Below, piece by piece: positions 28,529 through 37,174 of a stretch of DNA of 64,000 bases. Source of the DNA: Synechococcus sp. SB0662_bin_14. Its GTDB lineage: Bacteria > Cyanobacteriota > Cyanobacteriia > PCC-6307 > Cyanobiaceae. Position 1 is the stretch's first letter; each line of letters opens with the position of its first letter. Location: assembly GCA_009840445.1 (NCBI GenBank), contig VXNS01000066.1, forward strand, positions 32,782 through 96,781, written 5' to 3'. The notes beneath the pieces were generated by a model. It did not search any database. It was not told the DNA's origin and saw nothing but the letters and a program-made list of their open reading frames with translations. The position numbers and the translations under genes are program-made.

Positions 28529-29706
28529 GTGACTGGGGTGGGGGGATGTTGGTGCTCGGTGGGGTTGTTGTTGGCCTGCTGGCACTGCTGGAGTTGGGTC
28601 ATCGCCTCCGCCCCGCCAGTCCGCTGCGCCTGGAGCCGGGGCCATGGCGGCTGCGCGTGGACGAGAACCAGGTGCGGGTGCAGATGCAGGTGACCCTGGT
28701 CAACACCCATGCCCGCAAGGAAGTGATGCTCATCCGGCTCCGGGCCGAGCCCACCATGCTGGCCACCCGGGCAGTGGACGGCATCAACGTGAAGATACGG
28801 ATCGTGCCGGATCATCCCGATGTTGAGTCCCGCCCGGACGGCTATTGGCCCGTCTCCATTTTGAAACCCCGACAGCCCCTGGCCGCCCGGATGGACCTGG
28901 TGCTGACTGGCGCCGGTCTGGGGAGCCTTCAAGCCCTGTGGCTGGAGATTGGCTGGCTGGCCTACGGACCGTTCGGCCGTCTCCGCCAGCGCCATGGTCT
29001 GGTGATCCCCATCGCCAGGCCGACTGCCAACCCGCAGCCGGCCTGGCGTCAAGGGTCGGGTTATCAGGTGCTGCCCCTGGCCACCCACCTGCTGGGCTGG
29101 CTGGACGATCCCCTCCAGGTGCTGCTGCGCTACGCTGAACCCCATCTCCAGCCGGGGGACGTGGTGGCCCTTGCGGAAACCCCCTTGGCCGTGATGCAGG
29201 GGCGCTACCGCCTGGGCACAACCGTGGAGCCCTCCTGTCTGGCGCGGCAGTTGTGTCGGGTGTTTCATCCCCACAGCAGCCTGGCCACCGCCTGCGGTCT
29301 TCAGGCCCTCATTGATCTGGTGGGTCCTGCACGGGTGCTTTGCGCATGGCTGGGGGGCGTCCTGTTGCGGCTGCTGGGCATCCGCGGCGGCTTCTACCAC
29401 CTGGCGGGGGAGCAGGCGCGCCTCATCGACGACCTCACCGGCACCATTCCCCCCTACGACCGCACCATTGTTCTGGGACCGGAGGGGAGCCGCACCACGG
29501 CCACTAAGCTGGCTCGGGCCATGGGGCACCCCGTGGTGGTGGTGGACGTGAACGACCTGGGGCGGGTTAAAGTCGTTGCCGCCAGTGGTGGCGTGGATCC
29601 GGCCCTCGTTCATCAAGCTCTGGCGGCCAATCCCGCCGGCAACGCCAACGAGGGCACCCCCCTGGTGATCATCCGCCCCTCCCCCGTCGCGGAGCCCCGG
29701 CCATGA
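28525..29706 (+). CDS. CofE-like coenzyme F420-0 gamma-glutamyl ligase family protein
   Basis: A 393-residue protein with an N-terminal membrane anchor (about residues 8-25), a beta-rich domain (about 40-160), and a C-terminal half resembling CofE: QPGDVVALAETPLAVMQGRY, and IVLGPEGSRTTATKLARAMGHPVVVVDVNDL. Cyanobacterial members are annotated as F420-0:gamma-glutamyl ligases, though these organisms are not generally known to make F420 by the archaeal route, so substrate is uncertain. It overlaps the thioredoxin-like gene upstream and the GNAT-like gene downstream by 4 bases each. Confidence 0.72.
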   Translation: MSDWGGGMLVLGGVVVGLLALLELGHRLRPASPLRLEPGPWRLRVDENQVRVQMQVTLVNTHARKEVMLIRLRAEPTMLATRAVDGINVKIRIVPDHPDVESRPDGYWPVSILKPRQPLAARMDLVLTGAGLGSLQALWLEIGWLAYGPFGRLRQRHGLVIPIARPTANPQPAWRQGSGYQVLPLATHLLGWLDDPLQVLLRYAEPHLQPGDVVALAETPLAVMQGRYRLGTTVEPSCLARQLCRVFHPHSSLATACGLQALIDLVGPARVLCAWLGGVLLRLLGIRGGFYHLAGEQARLIDDLTGTIPPYDRTIVLGPEGSRTTATKLARAMGHPVVVVDVNDLGRVKVVAASGGVDPALVHQALAANPAGNANEGTPLVIIRPSPVAEPRP

Positions 29707-30860
29707 CCCCCGTTCAAGACATGCTGCCCCAGGGTCCGGCGACGGGACACCAGCCGCCCCTCAAACTGCGGTCCCTGGCCATTGCGGATCTGGGTGGCCT
29801 CACGGGGGATCTGATCGGAGACGACCGGACCCTCTGGAGCCGTGTGCTCCTGGCCACGGTGCGGGACCGCTGGCTGGGCCGCCTGCTTCCCGGTCGCCAG
29901 CCCGCGCCGCTCCTGCTCACCGCTCGGCACAACGGCATGATTCAGGGCCTGGTGATGGCGCTGGCGGACAACCGCAGCGGAAGCTGCTGGAGCTTGCACA
30001 AGCTTTGCCTGGCGGAACCACTGCCCCGGGAGTCTCGCCGCACCGTCGCCCTGGCCCTGGTGCGCCATGTGATTGCCGTCGCACCCAAGGCCCGCTGCTG
30101 GTTTGCCCGCTGCTGGACCACCGATTCCCTGCGGCTGCCGTTGTTGCGGGAAGCCGGTTTTCAGCCGTTGCTCCAGCAAAGCATCTGGCGCCTGGATCCC
30201 GCCGCCACCACCGGTTGGCCCCGAACCGCGACGGCCCCGGCGGGCTATCGCCGGCTGCTTTGGGATCGGAGCCAGGCCCCGTCGCTGCTGCACCTGGACA
30301 ACGCCACCACCCCCACCCAGTTGCGCCACCTGCTGGAGAGCAGCAGCGGTGATCTCCGGCAAGCAACCGTGGGTGGCGTGCTACTGGAAAGCCACAGGGG
30401 AGAGCTGGCGGCGGCGCTGCGCTTCCAACGGCTGCACCCCCAGTTGCCGCCGCGATTGTCCGTTGTGGTCCACCCTGGCCATGAACACCTGTACGGACCG
30501 CCCCTGCAAGCCGAGTTGGCGCGCCTGCTGGATCTGGCCCCACGGTTTGGCGTACGCATGAATGCCAAAGACTGGCGCCTGCGCTGTGATCAGGGGCAAT
30601 CCCGGCGGCAGCAGTGGCTCGCTGCACTGGGATTGGACTGCCTGGGGGACGAACTGCTGCTGGCCCGCAGCATCTGGCGACGGCAACTGCACCCCGCCCA
30701 AAGCCGGGTGCGACACTGGCTCCAGGAGGCCCCTCGGCAACTGGCCCCCAGGGGCGGCCGTCCCATTCCCGACATGAGCTCAGCCCATGGGTCACCATGG
30801 CGTCAGCGCCGCTGTTGTCCCCATGGCTGCCTTGCCCTGGACCCCGGAACTTCGCCGTAG
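29703..30860 (+). CDS. GNAT-like hypothetical protein
   Basis: A 385-residue cyanobacterial protein with a segment (LLTARHNGMIQGLVMAL ... SRRTVALALVRHVIA ... LPLLREAGFQPL) that reads like the acetyl-CoA-binding fold of GNAT enzymes, and a second weaker copy (LLESHRGELAAAL ... ELARLLDLAP). The canonical R/QxxGxG/A loop is not clear. It overlaps the previous gene by 4 bases and the nadC start by 38. The last 60 residues look non-conserved and may be an extension of the frame into nadC. Function unknown. Confidence 0.6.
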   Translation: MTPVQDMLPQGPATGHQPPLKLRSLAIADLGGLTGDLIGDDRTLWSRVLLATVRDRWLGRLLPGRQPAPLLLTARHNGMIQGLVMALADNRSGSCWSLHKLCLAEPLPRESRRTVALALVRHVIAVAPKARCWFARCWTTDSLRLPLLREAGFQPLLQQSIWRLDPAATTGWPRTATAPAGYRRLLWDRSQAPSLLHLDNATTPTQLRHLLESSSGDLRQATVGGVLLESHRGELAAALRFQRLHPQLPPRLSVVVHPGHEHLYGPPLQAELARLLDLAPRFGVRMNAKDWRLRCDQGQSRRQQWLAALGLDCLGDELLLARSIWRRQLHPAQSRVRHWLQEAPRQLAPRGGRPIPDMSSAHGSPWRQRRCCPHGCLALDPGTSP

Positions 30861-31683
30861 CCTGGAGCGCTGGCTGCAGGAAGCCCTGGGCCGCGGGGAT
30901 CTCAGCGCCCCCGCTGTGGGAGACGTGCAGGGTGATGCCCTGGGGCTTGCGAAGGAGGCGGGCCGCTTCTGCGGTGGCCCACTGGCCGCGGAGTTGTTCC
31001 ACCTGCTGAACCCGGCGGTGCAGGTGCAGGTGCTCGTGGCGGACGGAGACGCCGTGGCGCCGGGCACCGAACTGCTGCGGCTCCACGGCCCTGCCGCAGC
31101 CCTCCTGGCGGGGGAACGGGTGGCCCTGAACCTGGCCATGCGCCTGTCGGGCGTGGCCACGGCCACAGCCCGTCTGGTGGCGCAACTGGCGGGCAGCGGC
31201 ATCCACTTGGTGGACACCCGCAAAACCACCCCCGGTCTCCGTCTGCTGGAGAAATACGCCGTCCGTTGTGGAGGTGGCCTGAATCACAGGATGGGCCTGG
31301 ACGATGCGGTGATGCTGAAAGAAAACCACCTGGCCTGGTGCGGTGGCCTGGCGCCAGCGCTGCAGCGGGTGCGCAGGCAAGCGCCCTGGCCGGTGTCGGT
31401 GATTGTGGAAGCGGAAACCGATGCCGAGGCCAAGGCGGCGGTGGAGGCTGGCGCCGAAGGGGTGCTGCTGGATGAATTTGCCCCGGAGGCGGTGGAGGGT
31501 TTGGCCCCCAAGTTGCGCCATCGGGCCAGGCAGCGGGGCAAGGCCGTGGTGCTGGAGGTCTCCGGCGTCCGACCCGAGCAGTTGCGGACCTACGTGTCCT
31601 GTGACGTTGACCTCGTCTCCACCAGCGCCCCCGTGACCCGCTCCCCCTGGCTGGATCTCACCATGCGCTTCCGCAGGGAGTGA
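30823..31683 (+). CDS. nadC: nicotinate-nucleotide diphosphorylase (quinolinate phosphoribosyltransferase)
   Basis: Converts quinolinate and PRPP to nicotinate mononucleotide in NAD synthesis. The 286-residue protein carries RGDLSAPAV at the N-terminus, [16 protein letters not shown], the signature [23 protein letters not shown] and [19 protein letters not shown], and the barrel phosphate site VLEVSGV. ATG 30823 is preferred over 30787 because the helical [18 protein letters not shown] matches the family start. It overlaps the previous gene by 38 bases and is followed by argS after 52 bases. Confidence 0.95.
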   Translation: MAALPWTPELRRSLERWLQEALGRGDLSAPAVGDVQGDALGLAKEAGRFCGGPLAAELFHLLNPAVQVQVLVADGDAVAPGTELLRLHGPAAALLAGERVALNLAMRLSGVATATARLVAQLAGSGIHLVDTRKTTPGLRLLEKYAVRCGGGLNHRMGLDDAVMLKENHLAWCGGLAPALQRVRRQAPWPVSVIVEAETDAEAKAAVEAGAEGVLLDEFAPEAVEGLAPKLRHRARQRGKAVVLEVSGVRPEQLRTYVSCDVDLVSTSAPVTRSPWLDLTMRFRRE

Positions 31684-31735
31684 TCCACCGGGACGGGGGC
31701 GCGGCAAGATGGGGGTGCATCTGTGTCGGCGGACC

Positions 31736-33502
31736 ATGCTCAAGCTCCGGAACGCCCTGCAGCACCGGCTATTGGAAGCCATGGCCCAGGCCCTTCCCCT
31801 GCCGGACGCCGCGGTGGACTTCCCTCTGGAACCAGCCACCAGGCCGGAGTTTGGCGATTTCCAGGCCAACGGCGCCATGGGATTGGTCAAGGTGCTGGGG
31901 CAGCGGCCGCGGCAGATTGCCCAGGCTGTAGTGGATCACCTGCAGGTGGAGGACCTCTGCCACCCGCCCCAGGTGGCGGGGCCGGGGTTTATCAACTTCA
32001 CCGTTCGGCCCGAGGTGTTGGCGGCGGCGGTACAGGAACGGTTGGATGAGCCCCGGTTGGGGGTGCCCATGGCGCAGCTCCGGCAACGGGTGGTGGTGGA
32101 TTTTTCCAGCCCCAACATCGCCAAGGAAATGCACGTGGGGCACTTGCGCTCCACCATCATTGGCGACTGCATTGCCCGATTGCTGTCCTTCCGTGGGCAC
32201 CAAGTGTTGCGACTCAATCACCTGGGGGATTGGGGAACCCAATTCGGCATGTTGATTGCCCACCTCAAACACGTGGCGCCCCGATCCCTGTCCGGCGAGG
32301 AGCACGTGGATCTGGGGGACCTGGTGGCCTTCTATCGCCAAGCCAAGAAGCGCTTTGACGAAGATGAGGGCTTTCAGGAGGACAGCCGCCGCGAGGTGGT
32401 GAAACTTCAGGCCGGTGAGCCGGACTCCTTGAAGGCCTGGGGGCTCCTCTGCCAGCAATCCCGCCAGGCGTTCCAAGCCGTCTACGACCGTCTGGACGTG
32501 CAGTTGGTGGAGCGGGGCGAGTCCTTTTACAGCCAGGCCCTGCCAGGGGTTGTGGAGGATCTGGAGCAGTCCGGGCTGCTGGTGATGGACGACGGCGCCC
32601 GCTGTGTCTTTCTGGAGGGCATGACGGGCAAGGACGGCCAACCCTTGCCACTCATTGTGCAGAAGCGCGACGGGGGCTACAACTACGCCACCACGGACCT
32701 GGCCGCCATCCGCCAGCGGCTGGCCAGCCCCGGCGCAGGAGGCGAGGGGGCCGAGCGGGTGGTGTACGTCACCGATGCGGGCCAGTCGAACCACTTTGCG
32801 GCGGTGTTTCAGGTGGCGCAGCGGGCCGGTTGGGTGCCCGCGGGATGCCGTCTCCAGCACGTGCCGTTCGGTCTGGTGCAGGGTGCCGACGGCAAGAAGC
32901 TCAAAACCCGCTCCGGCGCCACCGTCCGCCTGCGGGACCTGCTGGAGGAAGCGGTGGAGCGGGCCCGCCGTGACCTGGTGGAGCGCATGGCCCGGGAGCA
33001 GCGGCAGGCCGAGGAGGACTTCGTTGTCCAGGTGGCGGAAACCGTTGGCATCGCTGCCGTGAAATATGCTGATCTCAGCCAGAACCGCACCACCAACTAT
33101 CAGTTCAGCTTTGATCGGATGCTCGCTCTCCAGGGCAACACGGCCCCCTACCTGCTCTATGCCTACGTGCGCATTCAAGGCATTGCACGTCAGGGGGGAT
33201 CGCTTGTGGTGGCGGAGCCCGGCACCGTTTGCCTGCAGGCCCCCCAGGAGTTGAGTCTGGCGCGGCAACTGCTGAACTTTGACGAGGTGATCCTGGCCAT
33301 GGAGCAGGACCTGCTGCCCAATCGCCTCTGTGCCTATCTGTTTGGTCTGAGCCAGACCTTTAACCGCTTCTACGACCAGTTGCCCGTGCTCAAGGCTCCC
33401 GCCCAATCCCGCCCAACACGCCTTGCCCTGTGTCGCCTCTGCGCCCGGACCATGGACCTGGGCCTGGCGCTCCTGGGCATCAAGACCCTTGATCGCATGT
33501 GA
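31736..33502 (+). CDS. argS: arginyl-tRNA synthetase
   Basis: Class Ia synthetase, 588 residues. N-terminal Add-1 domain, then the HIGH-like motif [20 protein letters not shown] (HVGH) near residue 125, the KMSKS-equivalent LKTRSGATV, and the DALR anticodon domain ([19 protein letters not shown] ... [20 protein letters not shown]). The ArgRS family typically lacks the second Lys of KMSKS, as here (KLKTRSG). Start ATG 31736 excludes nine upstream in-frame codons. hisC follows 18 bases later. Confidence 0.96.
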   Translation: MLKLRNALQHRLLEAMAQALPLPDAAVDFPLEPATRPEFGDFQANGAMGLVKVLGQRPRQIAQAVVDHLQVEDLCHPPQVAGPGFINFTVRPEVLAAAVQERLDEPRLGVPMAQLRQRVVVDFSSPNIAKEMHVGHLRSTIIGDCIARLLSFRGHQVLRLNHLGDWGTQFGMLIAHLKHVAPRSLSGEEHVDLGDLVAFYRQAKKRFDEDEGFQEDSRREVVKLQAGEPDSLKAWGLLCQQSRQAFQAVYDRLDVQLVERGESFYSQALPGVVEDLEQSGLLVMDDGARCVFLEGMTGKDGQPLPLIVQKRDGGYNYATTDLAAIRQRLASPGAGGEGAERVVYVTDAGQSNHFAAVFQVAQRAGWVPAGCRLQHVPFGLVQGADGKKLKTRSGATVRLRDLLEEAVERARRDLVERMAREQRQAEEDFVVQVAETVGIAAVKYADLSQNRTTNYQFSFDRMLALQGNTAPYLLYAYVRIQGIARQGGSLVVAEPGTVCLQAPQELSLARQLLNFDEVILAMEQDLLPNRLCAYLFGLSQTFNRFYDQLPVLKAPAQSRPTRLALCRLCARTMDLGLALLGIKTLDRM

Positions 33503-33520
33503 GGGGGGAGGGTGCCCACC

Positions 33521-34585
33521 ATGGCCACACTGAAAGCCTCCCCCCTGGTGGAGGCGCTCCAGACCTACAGCGCCCCTCTGGAGGGCCGTCGCGGCCTGCT
33601 GCGGCTGGACTTCAACGAAAACACCATGGGTCCCAGCCCCAAGGTGGTGGAGGCCGTTCGGGCCATGGCGCCGGAGCACTACGGCATGTACCCGGAGTAC
33701 GACGCCCTCAAGCACCGCTATGCCCAGGCGTTGGGGGTGGACAAGGGGCAGGTGGGCCTGTTCAACGGTGCGGACGGGGCCATTCACGCGGTGTTTCAAG
33801 CCTTTGGCGCTGTGGGCGAGACGGTGCTCATGGCCACGCCCACGTTTGGCTACTACGCCCCCTGTGCCTGCCAACAGGGCATGGCCGTCCAGACCGTTCC
33901 CTATGGACTGCCTGACTTCCACTACCCCCGGCGGGCTGTTGCCCAGGCCCTGCAGTCCAGGCCGCGCCTGTTGATGATCTGCAACCCCAACAATCCCACA
34001 GGTACCCGGCTGGACCCCGGCTGGATTCGGGCCATGGCGGTAGCCCATCCCCACACCCTGGTGGTGGTGGATGAACTCTATGAGGCGTTCACGGGAGATA
34101 CGGTGCTGCCAACGGCGCTGCAGCAGCCCAATCTGCTGGTGTTGCGCTCCCTCTCCAAGACCGCCGGGCTGGCGGCGTTACGCCTGGGCTTTGCGGTGGG
34201 CAGTGCCGGGATTGTGGAGCGGCTGGAGCGGGTAACCGGCCCTTACGACGTCAACGGCTTTGCCGTGACTGCCGCCTTTGCCGCTCTTGAGGACCAGGAC
34301 CACGTGCGCGCCTACGTGCAGGAGGTACACGCTGCCCGGGACTGGCTCCTGCCCCGACTGGCTGTGGCAGGACTACGGCACCACTGTGACGGTGGCAATT
34401 ATCTGCTGCTCTGGCCGGATCAAGACCCGGACCGTCTTGTGGCGGCCCTGCGACGCCAGGGTGTATTGGTGCGACCCATGACCGGCAAGCCTCTGTTGGA
34501 TGGCAGTGTGAGGGTCAGCATCGGGAGCCGTGCCCAGATGAAGCTTTTCTGGGAGCGTTACCAGCAGTGTGCCGGAGTGTCCTGA
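33521..34585 (+). CDS. hisC: histidinol-phosphate aminotransferase
   Basis: PLP enzyme transaminating imidazole-acetol phosphate in histidine synthesis, 354 residues. Conserved elements: LDFNENTMGPSPKV, MYPEYDALKHRYAQALG, NGADGAIHAVF for PLP, NPNNPTGTRLDP, VVVDELYEAF, the Schiff-base lysine in LRSLSKTAGLAALRLGFAVG, and VRVSIGSRAQM near the C-terminus. This is the shorter HisC form of cyanobacteria; aromatic aminotransferase activity cannot be excluded. A GTG at 33512 is also in frame. The downstream terminator at 34695 probably ends the transcript from 26.3 kb. Confidence 0.9.
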   Translation: MATLKASPLVEALQTYSAPLEGRRGLLRLDFNENTMGPSPKVVEAVRAMAPEHYGMYPEYDALKHRYAQALGVDKGQVGLFNGADGAIHAVFQAFGAVGETVLMATPTFGYYAPCACQQGMAVQTVPYGLPDFHYPRRAVAQALQSRPRLLMICNPNNPTGTRLDPGWIRAMAVAHPHTLVVVDELYEAFTGDTVLPTALQQPNLLVLRSLSKTAGLAALRLGFAVGSAGIVERLERVTGPYDVNGFAVTAAFAALEDQDHVRAYVQEVHAARDWLLPRLAVAGLRHHCDGGNYLLLWPDQDPDRLVAALRRQGVLVRPMTGKPLLDGSVRVSIGSRAQMKLFWERYQQCAGVS

Positions 34586-34960
34586 CTCTGCAGCATCGTA
34601 ACTTTCAAGTGTGACATTACGTCCACCCAGGAATCAAAAATGATGACTGGCTGAACTGATCAGCGGGTAAAGATTAACAGCGAGACGTTCACCGAGCCAC
34701 TCCAATGAGAGTGGCTTTTTCTTTGGGACTTTTTAAGGCCTCTTGATATTTTAAGAGATTTTAAGAAAGCCGGCAAACCGCGAATTCATCATGCATACAT
34801 CCATCTAGTAAACAGAAGTAGAACGCCGCTGGCCTTCAAAGGCCAACAGTCCCCACAGAACATGATTGGGTATCGGAACACGCTATGAAAACGTTTGATT
34901 TCTAACATGGTCTAGCACAAGCTGCCATAACTTCAGACCTGTAGTTATTGACTTGCTGCG
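34586..34960 (+). promoter_or_regulatory. AT-richer intergenic region upstream of the antenna gene
   Basis: No ORF of note. It holds the hisC-side terminator (34695-34720), a small perfect inverted repeat TGGCCT/AGGCCA with a TCAA loop (34830-34845), and about 115 bases before the antenna start with no obvious iron-box. The local base composition drops well below the flanking genes. The promoter of the antenna gene must lie here but I cannot place it securely. Confidence 0.4.
34695..34720 (+). terminator. intrinsic terminator after hisC
   Basis: Stem AGCCACTC / GAGTGGCT with a CAATGA loop, followed by TTTTT and a T-rich tail. It ends rightward transcription about 110 bases after the hisC stop. 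Confidence 0.75.
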
Positions 34961-35995
34961 ATGCAGTCCTACGGCAATCCCAACGTCACCTATGACTGGT
35001 GGGCAGGGAACTCCGGGGTGGCCAAGCGCTCCGGAACCTTCATTGCTGCCCATACAGCTCATGCTGGCCTGATCATGTTTTGGGCCGGATCGTTCACCTT
35101 TTTTGAACTGGCCAAATACGACCCCTCGCTTCCCATGGGTGGGCAAGGCCTGATTTTGTTGCCCCACCTGGCCAGTCTCGGCTTTGGTGTTGGCGAGGGT
35201 GGTGTCATTACCGACACACAACCCTACTATGCCACTGCTGCTCTGCACCTGGTCTCCTCGGCAGTGTTGGCCGCCGCTGGTATCTGGCACCAATTCCGTG
35301 CTCCAGAAGATCTCAGCCAAGCTGAGGGGCAAGCCCGCAAATTTCATTTCTCCTGGGACAGTCCCAAAGACCTTGGCCTTATCCTTGGCCATCATCTCAT
35401 TTTCCTGGGCTTGGGCGCCGTTGCCTTTGTGGAGTTTGCCCAGCGTGTCGGCATCTATGATCCGGCCCAACAGGTTGTGCGCACTGTGCAGCCCAACATT
35501 GACCTGGGCATGGTCTGGGGCTATCAGACCAACTTTATCGGTATCAGTAGCTTGGAGGATGTGATTGGTGGCCATGCGGTCTTGTCCTTCATCTTGATTT
35601 TTGGTGGTATCTGGCACATTCTCGTTCCCCCCTACGGGTTCTTCCGTAAAGTCCAGCCCTACAACGGCGAAGCAATGCTGTCCTACTCCCTTGGCGGTGT
35701 CGCTCTGATGGGGTTTGTGGCCAGTTACTGGTGTGCCATGAACACAACGGTCTATCCGGAAGTCTTCTATGGGGCTCCCCTGACGTTGAAGTTTGCCTTC
35801 TCCCCTTATTTTGCTGACACAGCAGATATGGGGCTGGGTGTGCATAGCGCCAGGGCTTGGCTGGCCAACGCTCACTTCTATCTGGCCTTCTTCTTTCTGC
35901 AAGGTCATCTTTGGCATGCCCTGCGCTCCCTTGGCTTCAACTTCAAGTCTGTTGAGGACGCCTTCAATTCAATGGAGACAGCCAAAATCAACTGA
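34961..35995 (+). CDS. pcb: chlorophyll-binding antenna protein, Pcb/IsiA (CP43') family
   Basis: A 344-residue six-helix integral antenna protein of the thylakoid. The start MQSYGNPNVTYDWWAGNSGV is the family hallmark, followed by helices with chlorophyll-ligand His residues (FIAAHTAHAGL, ILLPHLASLG, ALHLVSSAVL, LGHHLIFLGL, SSLEDVIGGHAVLSF, NAHFYLAFFFLQGHLWHALR). The long CP43 luminal loop is absent, which separates it from PsbC. Sequence is intermediate between IsiA (342 aa, iron stress) and Prochlorococcus Pcb; VEFAQRVGIYDPA is Pcb-like while GGIWHILVPP is IsiA-like. It has its own terminator and sits in an AT-richer patch. Confidence 0.9.
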   Translation: MQSYGNPNVTYDWWAGNSGVAKRSGTFIAAHTAHAGLIMFWAGSFTFFELAKYDPSLPMGGQGLILLPHLASLGFGVGEGGVITDTQPYYATAALHLVSSAVLAAAGIWHQFRAPEDLSQAEGQARKFHFSWDSPKDLGLILGHHLIFLGLGAVAFVEFAQRVGIYDPAQQVVRTVQPNIDLGMVWGYQTNFIGISSLEDVIGGHAVLSFILIFGGIWHILVPPYGFFRKVQPYNGEAMLSYSLGGVALMGFVASYWCAMNTTVYPEVFYGAPLTLKFAFSPYFADTADMGLGVHSARAWLANAHFYLAFFFLQGHLWHALRSLGFNFKSVEDAFNSMETAKIN

Positions 35996-36031
35996 GCGGG
36001 ATCCCGCTGTTCTTGAAAGACGCTGAAACCC

Positions 36032-36060
36032 AAAAGCCCCAGCCTTGACTGGGGCTTTTT
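36032..36060 (+). terminator. intrinsic terminator of the antenna gene
   Basis: AAAAGCCCCAG / CTGGGGCTTTT stem with a CCTTGA loop and a T tract, 37 bases past the antenna stop. Because both sides are A/T-flanked, it can work in both directions and may also serve the convergent ORF at 36080. Confidence 0.85.
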
Positions 36061-36079
36061 CATGCCAACACCTTACTAA

Positions 36080-36700
36080 CTAAAAGACAGGCAGCTTAAC
36101 CACGTCTACACTCAAATTTTCCGAGAAGTGCAGTTCCAGGAACGAGCCCAGGAACGACGCTTTCAAGACTGCCAGAGAGAACAAGGAGAGGCTGGCGGTC
36201 ACTGGCGCAAGCAGTGTGATGCGGTTGAGAAAGCGGGGGCGTTGTTCCCCCCAGTTCACATAAAAGTGGAAGAGAGCCGGGAAAAATTTCATAAATCGAC
36301 GGGGCCATTGTCCGATGGTTTCAAGGGCGTAACGACCAGGGGTTAATCGATTTGGGTTGAATTTTAGAAGTTGACTGGTAAAGACGACGATGAAGCGCGG
36401 GGATCTCAGTAGAGGATTAACAAAAAACCTTTGAAATAGAGCGAAAACCTTCCCGATAGTCGTCAGGACGTGACCGATGAGGTTAAGCATCTGAGTCAAT
36501 AAGACTACAATGGATTTTAGCAACCCGAGCAGGGGGCTAAAAACAAATCTCGGATACCAGTGCTGCCTGCCGGAAGAAGACGGCATTTGGGATGGCAACT
36601 GGCGAGGAGGAGCTGCAACGGAGCGTAGAGTTAGCAGCAGTGGAACCACGATGAGTTTGAGGTACCAGTGCTGCCGGTCGGACGTGGATGCTGAGTGCAT
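36080..36700 (-). CDS. hypothetical membrane protein with internal repeats
   Basis: A 206-residue, hydrophobic, basic protein I do not recognise. Two copies of a unit are clear: DRQHWYLKLIVVPLLLTLRS (about residues 7-26) and GRQHWYPRFVFSPLLGLLKS (about 43-62), and a third diverged unit reads RFFVNPLLRSPRFIVVFTSQ. The trailing parts also repeat (VLTTIGK, ALETIGQ). One or two transmembrane helices are likely, with another near residues 165-190. It is convergent with the antenna gene. Base composition is lower than the core genes. Whether it is expressed is uncertain. Confidence 0.45.
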   Translation of the reverse strand: MHSASTSDRQHWYLKLIVVPLLLTLRSVAAPPRQLPSQMPSSSGRQHWYPRFVFSPLLGLLKSIVVLLTQMLNLIGHVLTTIGKVFALFQRFFVNPLLRSPRFIVVFTSQLLKFNPNRLTPGRYALETIGQWPRRFMKFFPALFHFYVNWGEQRPRFLNRITLLAPVTASLSLFSLAVLKASFLGSFLELHFSENLSVDVVKLPVF

Positions 36701-36793
36701 GATTTGCTCAGTGAGCGCCTAAAAAGGCTAACGTAGAACGGATCCCAAAAATCCGCAAGGTTACATTAAAAACTTCAAATCGTAAGAAAGTAT

Positions 36794-36835
36794 AGAGACT
36801 TATGTACATAAGGGCACTTACGTACATAAGTCTCT
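36794..36835. repeat. 42-nt near-perfect palindrome
   Basis: AGAGACTTATGTACATAAG, a GGCA loop, then CTTACGTACATAAGTCTCT: 18 of 19 positions pair, with one A-C mismatch. There is no T tract, so it is not a classic terminator. It could be a small mobile-element end, a recombination site or a stable RNA hairpin just upstream of the small membrane gene. Confidence 0.8.
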
Positions 36836-36848
36836 TCCGTTTGACGAT

Positions 36849-37151
36849 TTGGATAAAATTGAACCTACCAAGTGCGATTATTTTAGCGAGAAGCTTGCAC
36901 TTGAAAACGAAGATCTGAAAAATAAAATCAACCAAAAACGAATATACTCAAAGATATTTGTCTGCATGGGAATCTCCTGGCTTGTCTTTCTGGGATCTGT
37001 TATATGTGCAAACGGAATGCCAAGGGACTGAGGTAGATTCTCCACCAGCGATAGAGTCATGATTACTTTGATTGCCACTTCCTCTTTCCCTCCTTTGATT
37101 CTGGTTGCCAAATATCTCTTCGGGGATTCTGGGAAGAAGAGCTCAGCTTAA
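36849..37151 (+). pseudogene. small membrane protein gene interrupted by an in-frame TGA
   Basis: About 100 codons in one frame. The first part begins at TTG 36849, gives a charged coiled-coil-like N-terminus (CDYFSEKLALENEDLKNKI) and then a membrane helix (IFVCMGISWLVFLGSVICANG). It is cut by TGA at 37029-37031. The same frame resumes as STSDRVMITLIATSSFPPLI and LVAKYLFGDSG, the second helix of a widespread family of small two-helix bacterial/phage membrane proteins (LSDxVxIxLxGTT type). So one nonsense change separates the two helices. AT-rich and atypical for this genome. Confidence 0.6.
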
Positions 37152-37174
37152 AGAACCATCCGGGAGAATTCTTC

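Noticed and set aside
28321-29616. 431-codon minus-strand frame
   Set aside because: Antisense to the CofE-like gene, composition typical of a shadow.
29917-31890. 657-codon open frame on the minus strand
   Set aside because: Lies across the GNAT-like, nadC and argS genes; no family resemblance, Pro/Gly/Arg-rich shadow.
31769-34054. 761-codon open frame on the minus strand
   Set aside because: It is antisense to argS and hisC, with His/Gln/Gly-rich low-complexity translation; a product of high GC in the real genes.
34600-34960. Possible tRNA or Fur box upstream of the antenna gene
   Set aside because: No cloverleaf could be folded and no convincing iron-box palindrome was found.
34883-35917. 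344-codon minus-strand frame
   Set aside because: Exactly antisense to the antenna gene, which has clear family motifs.
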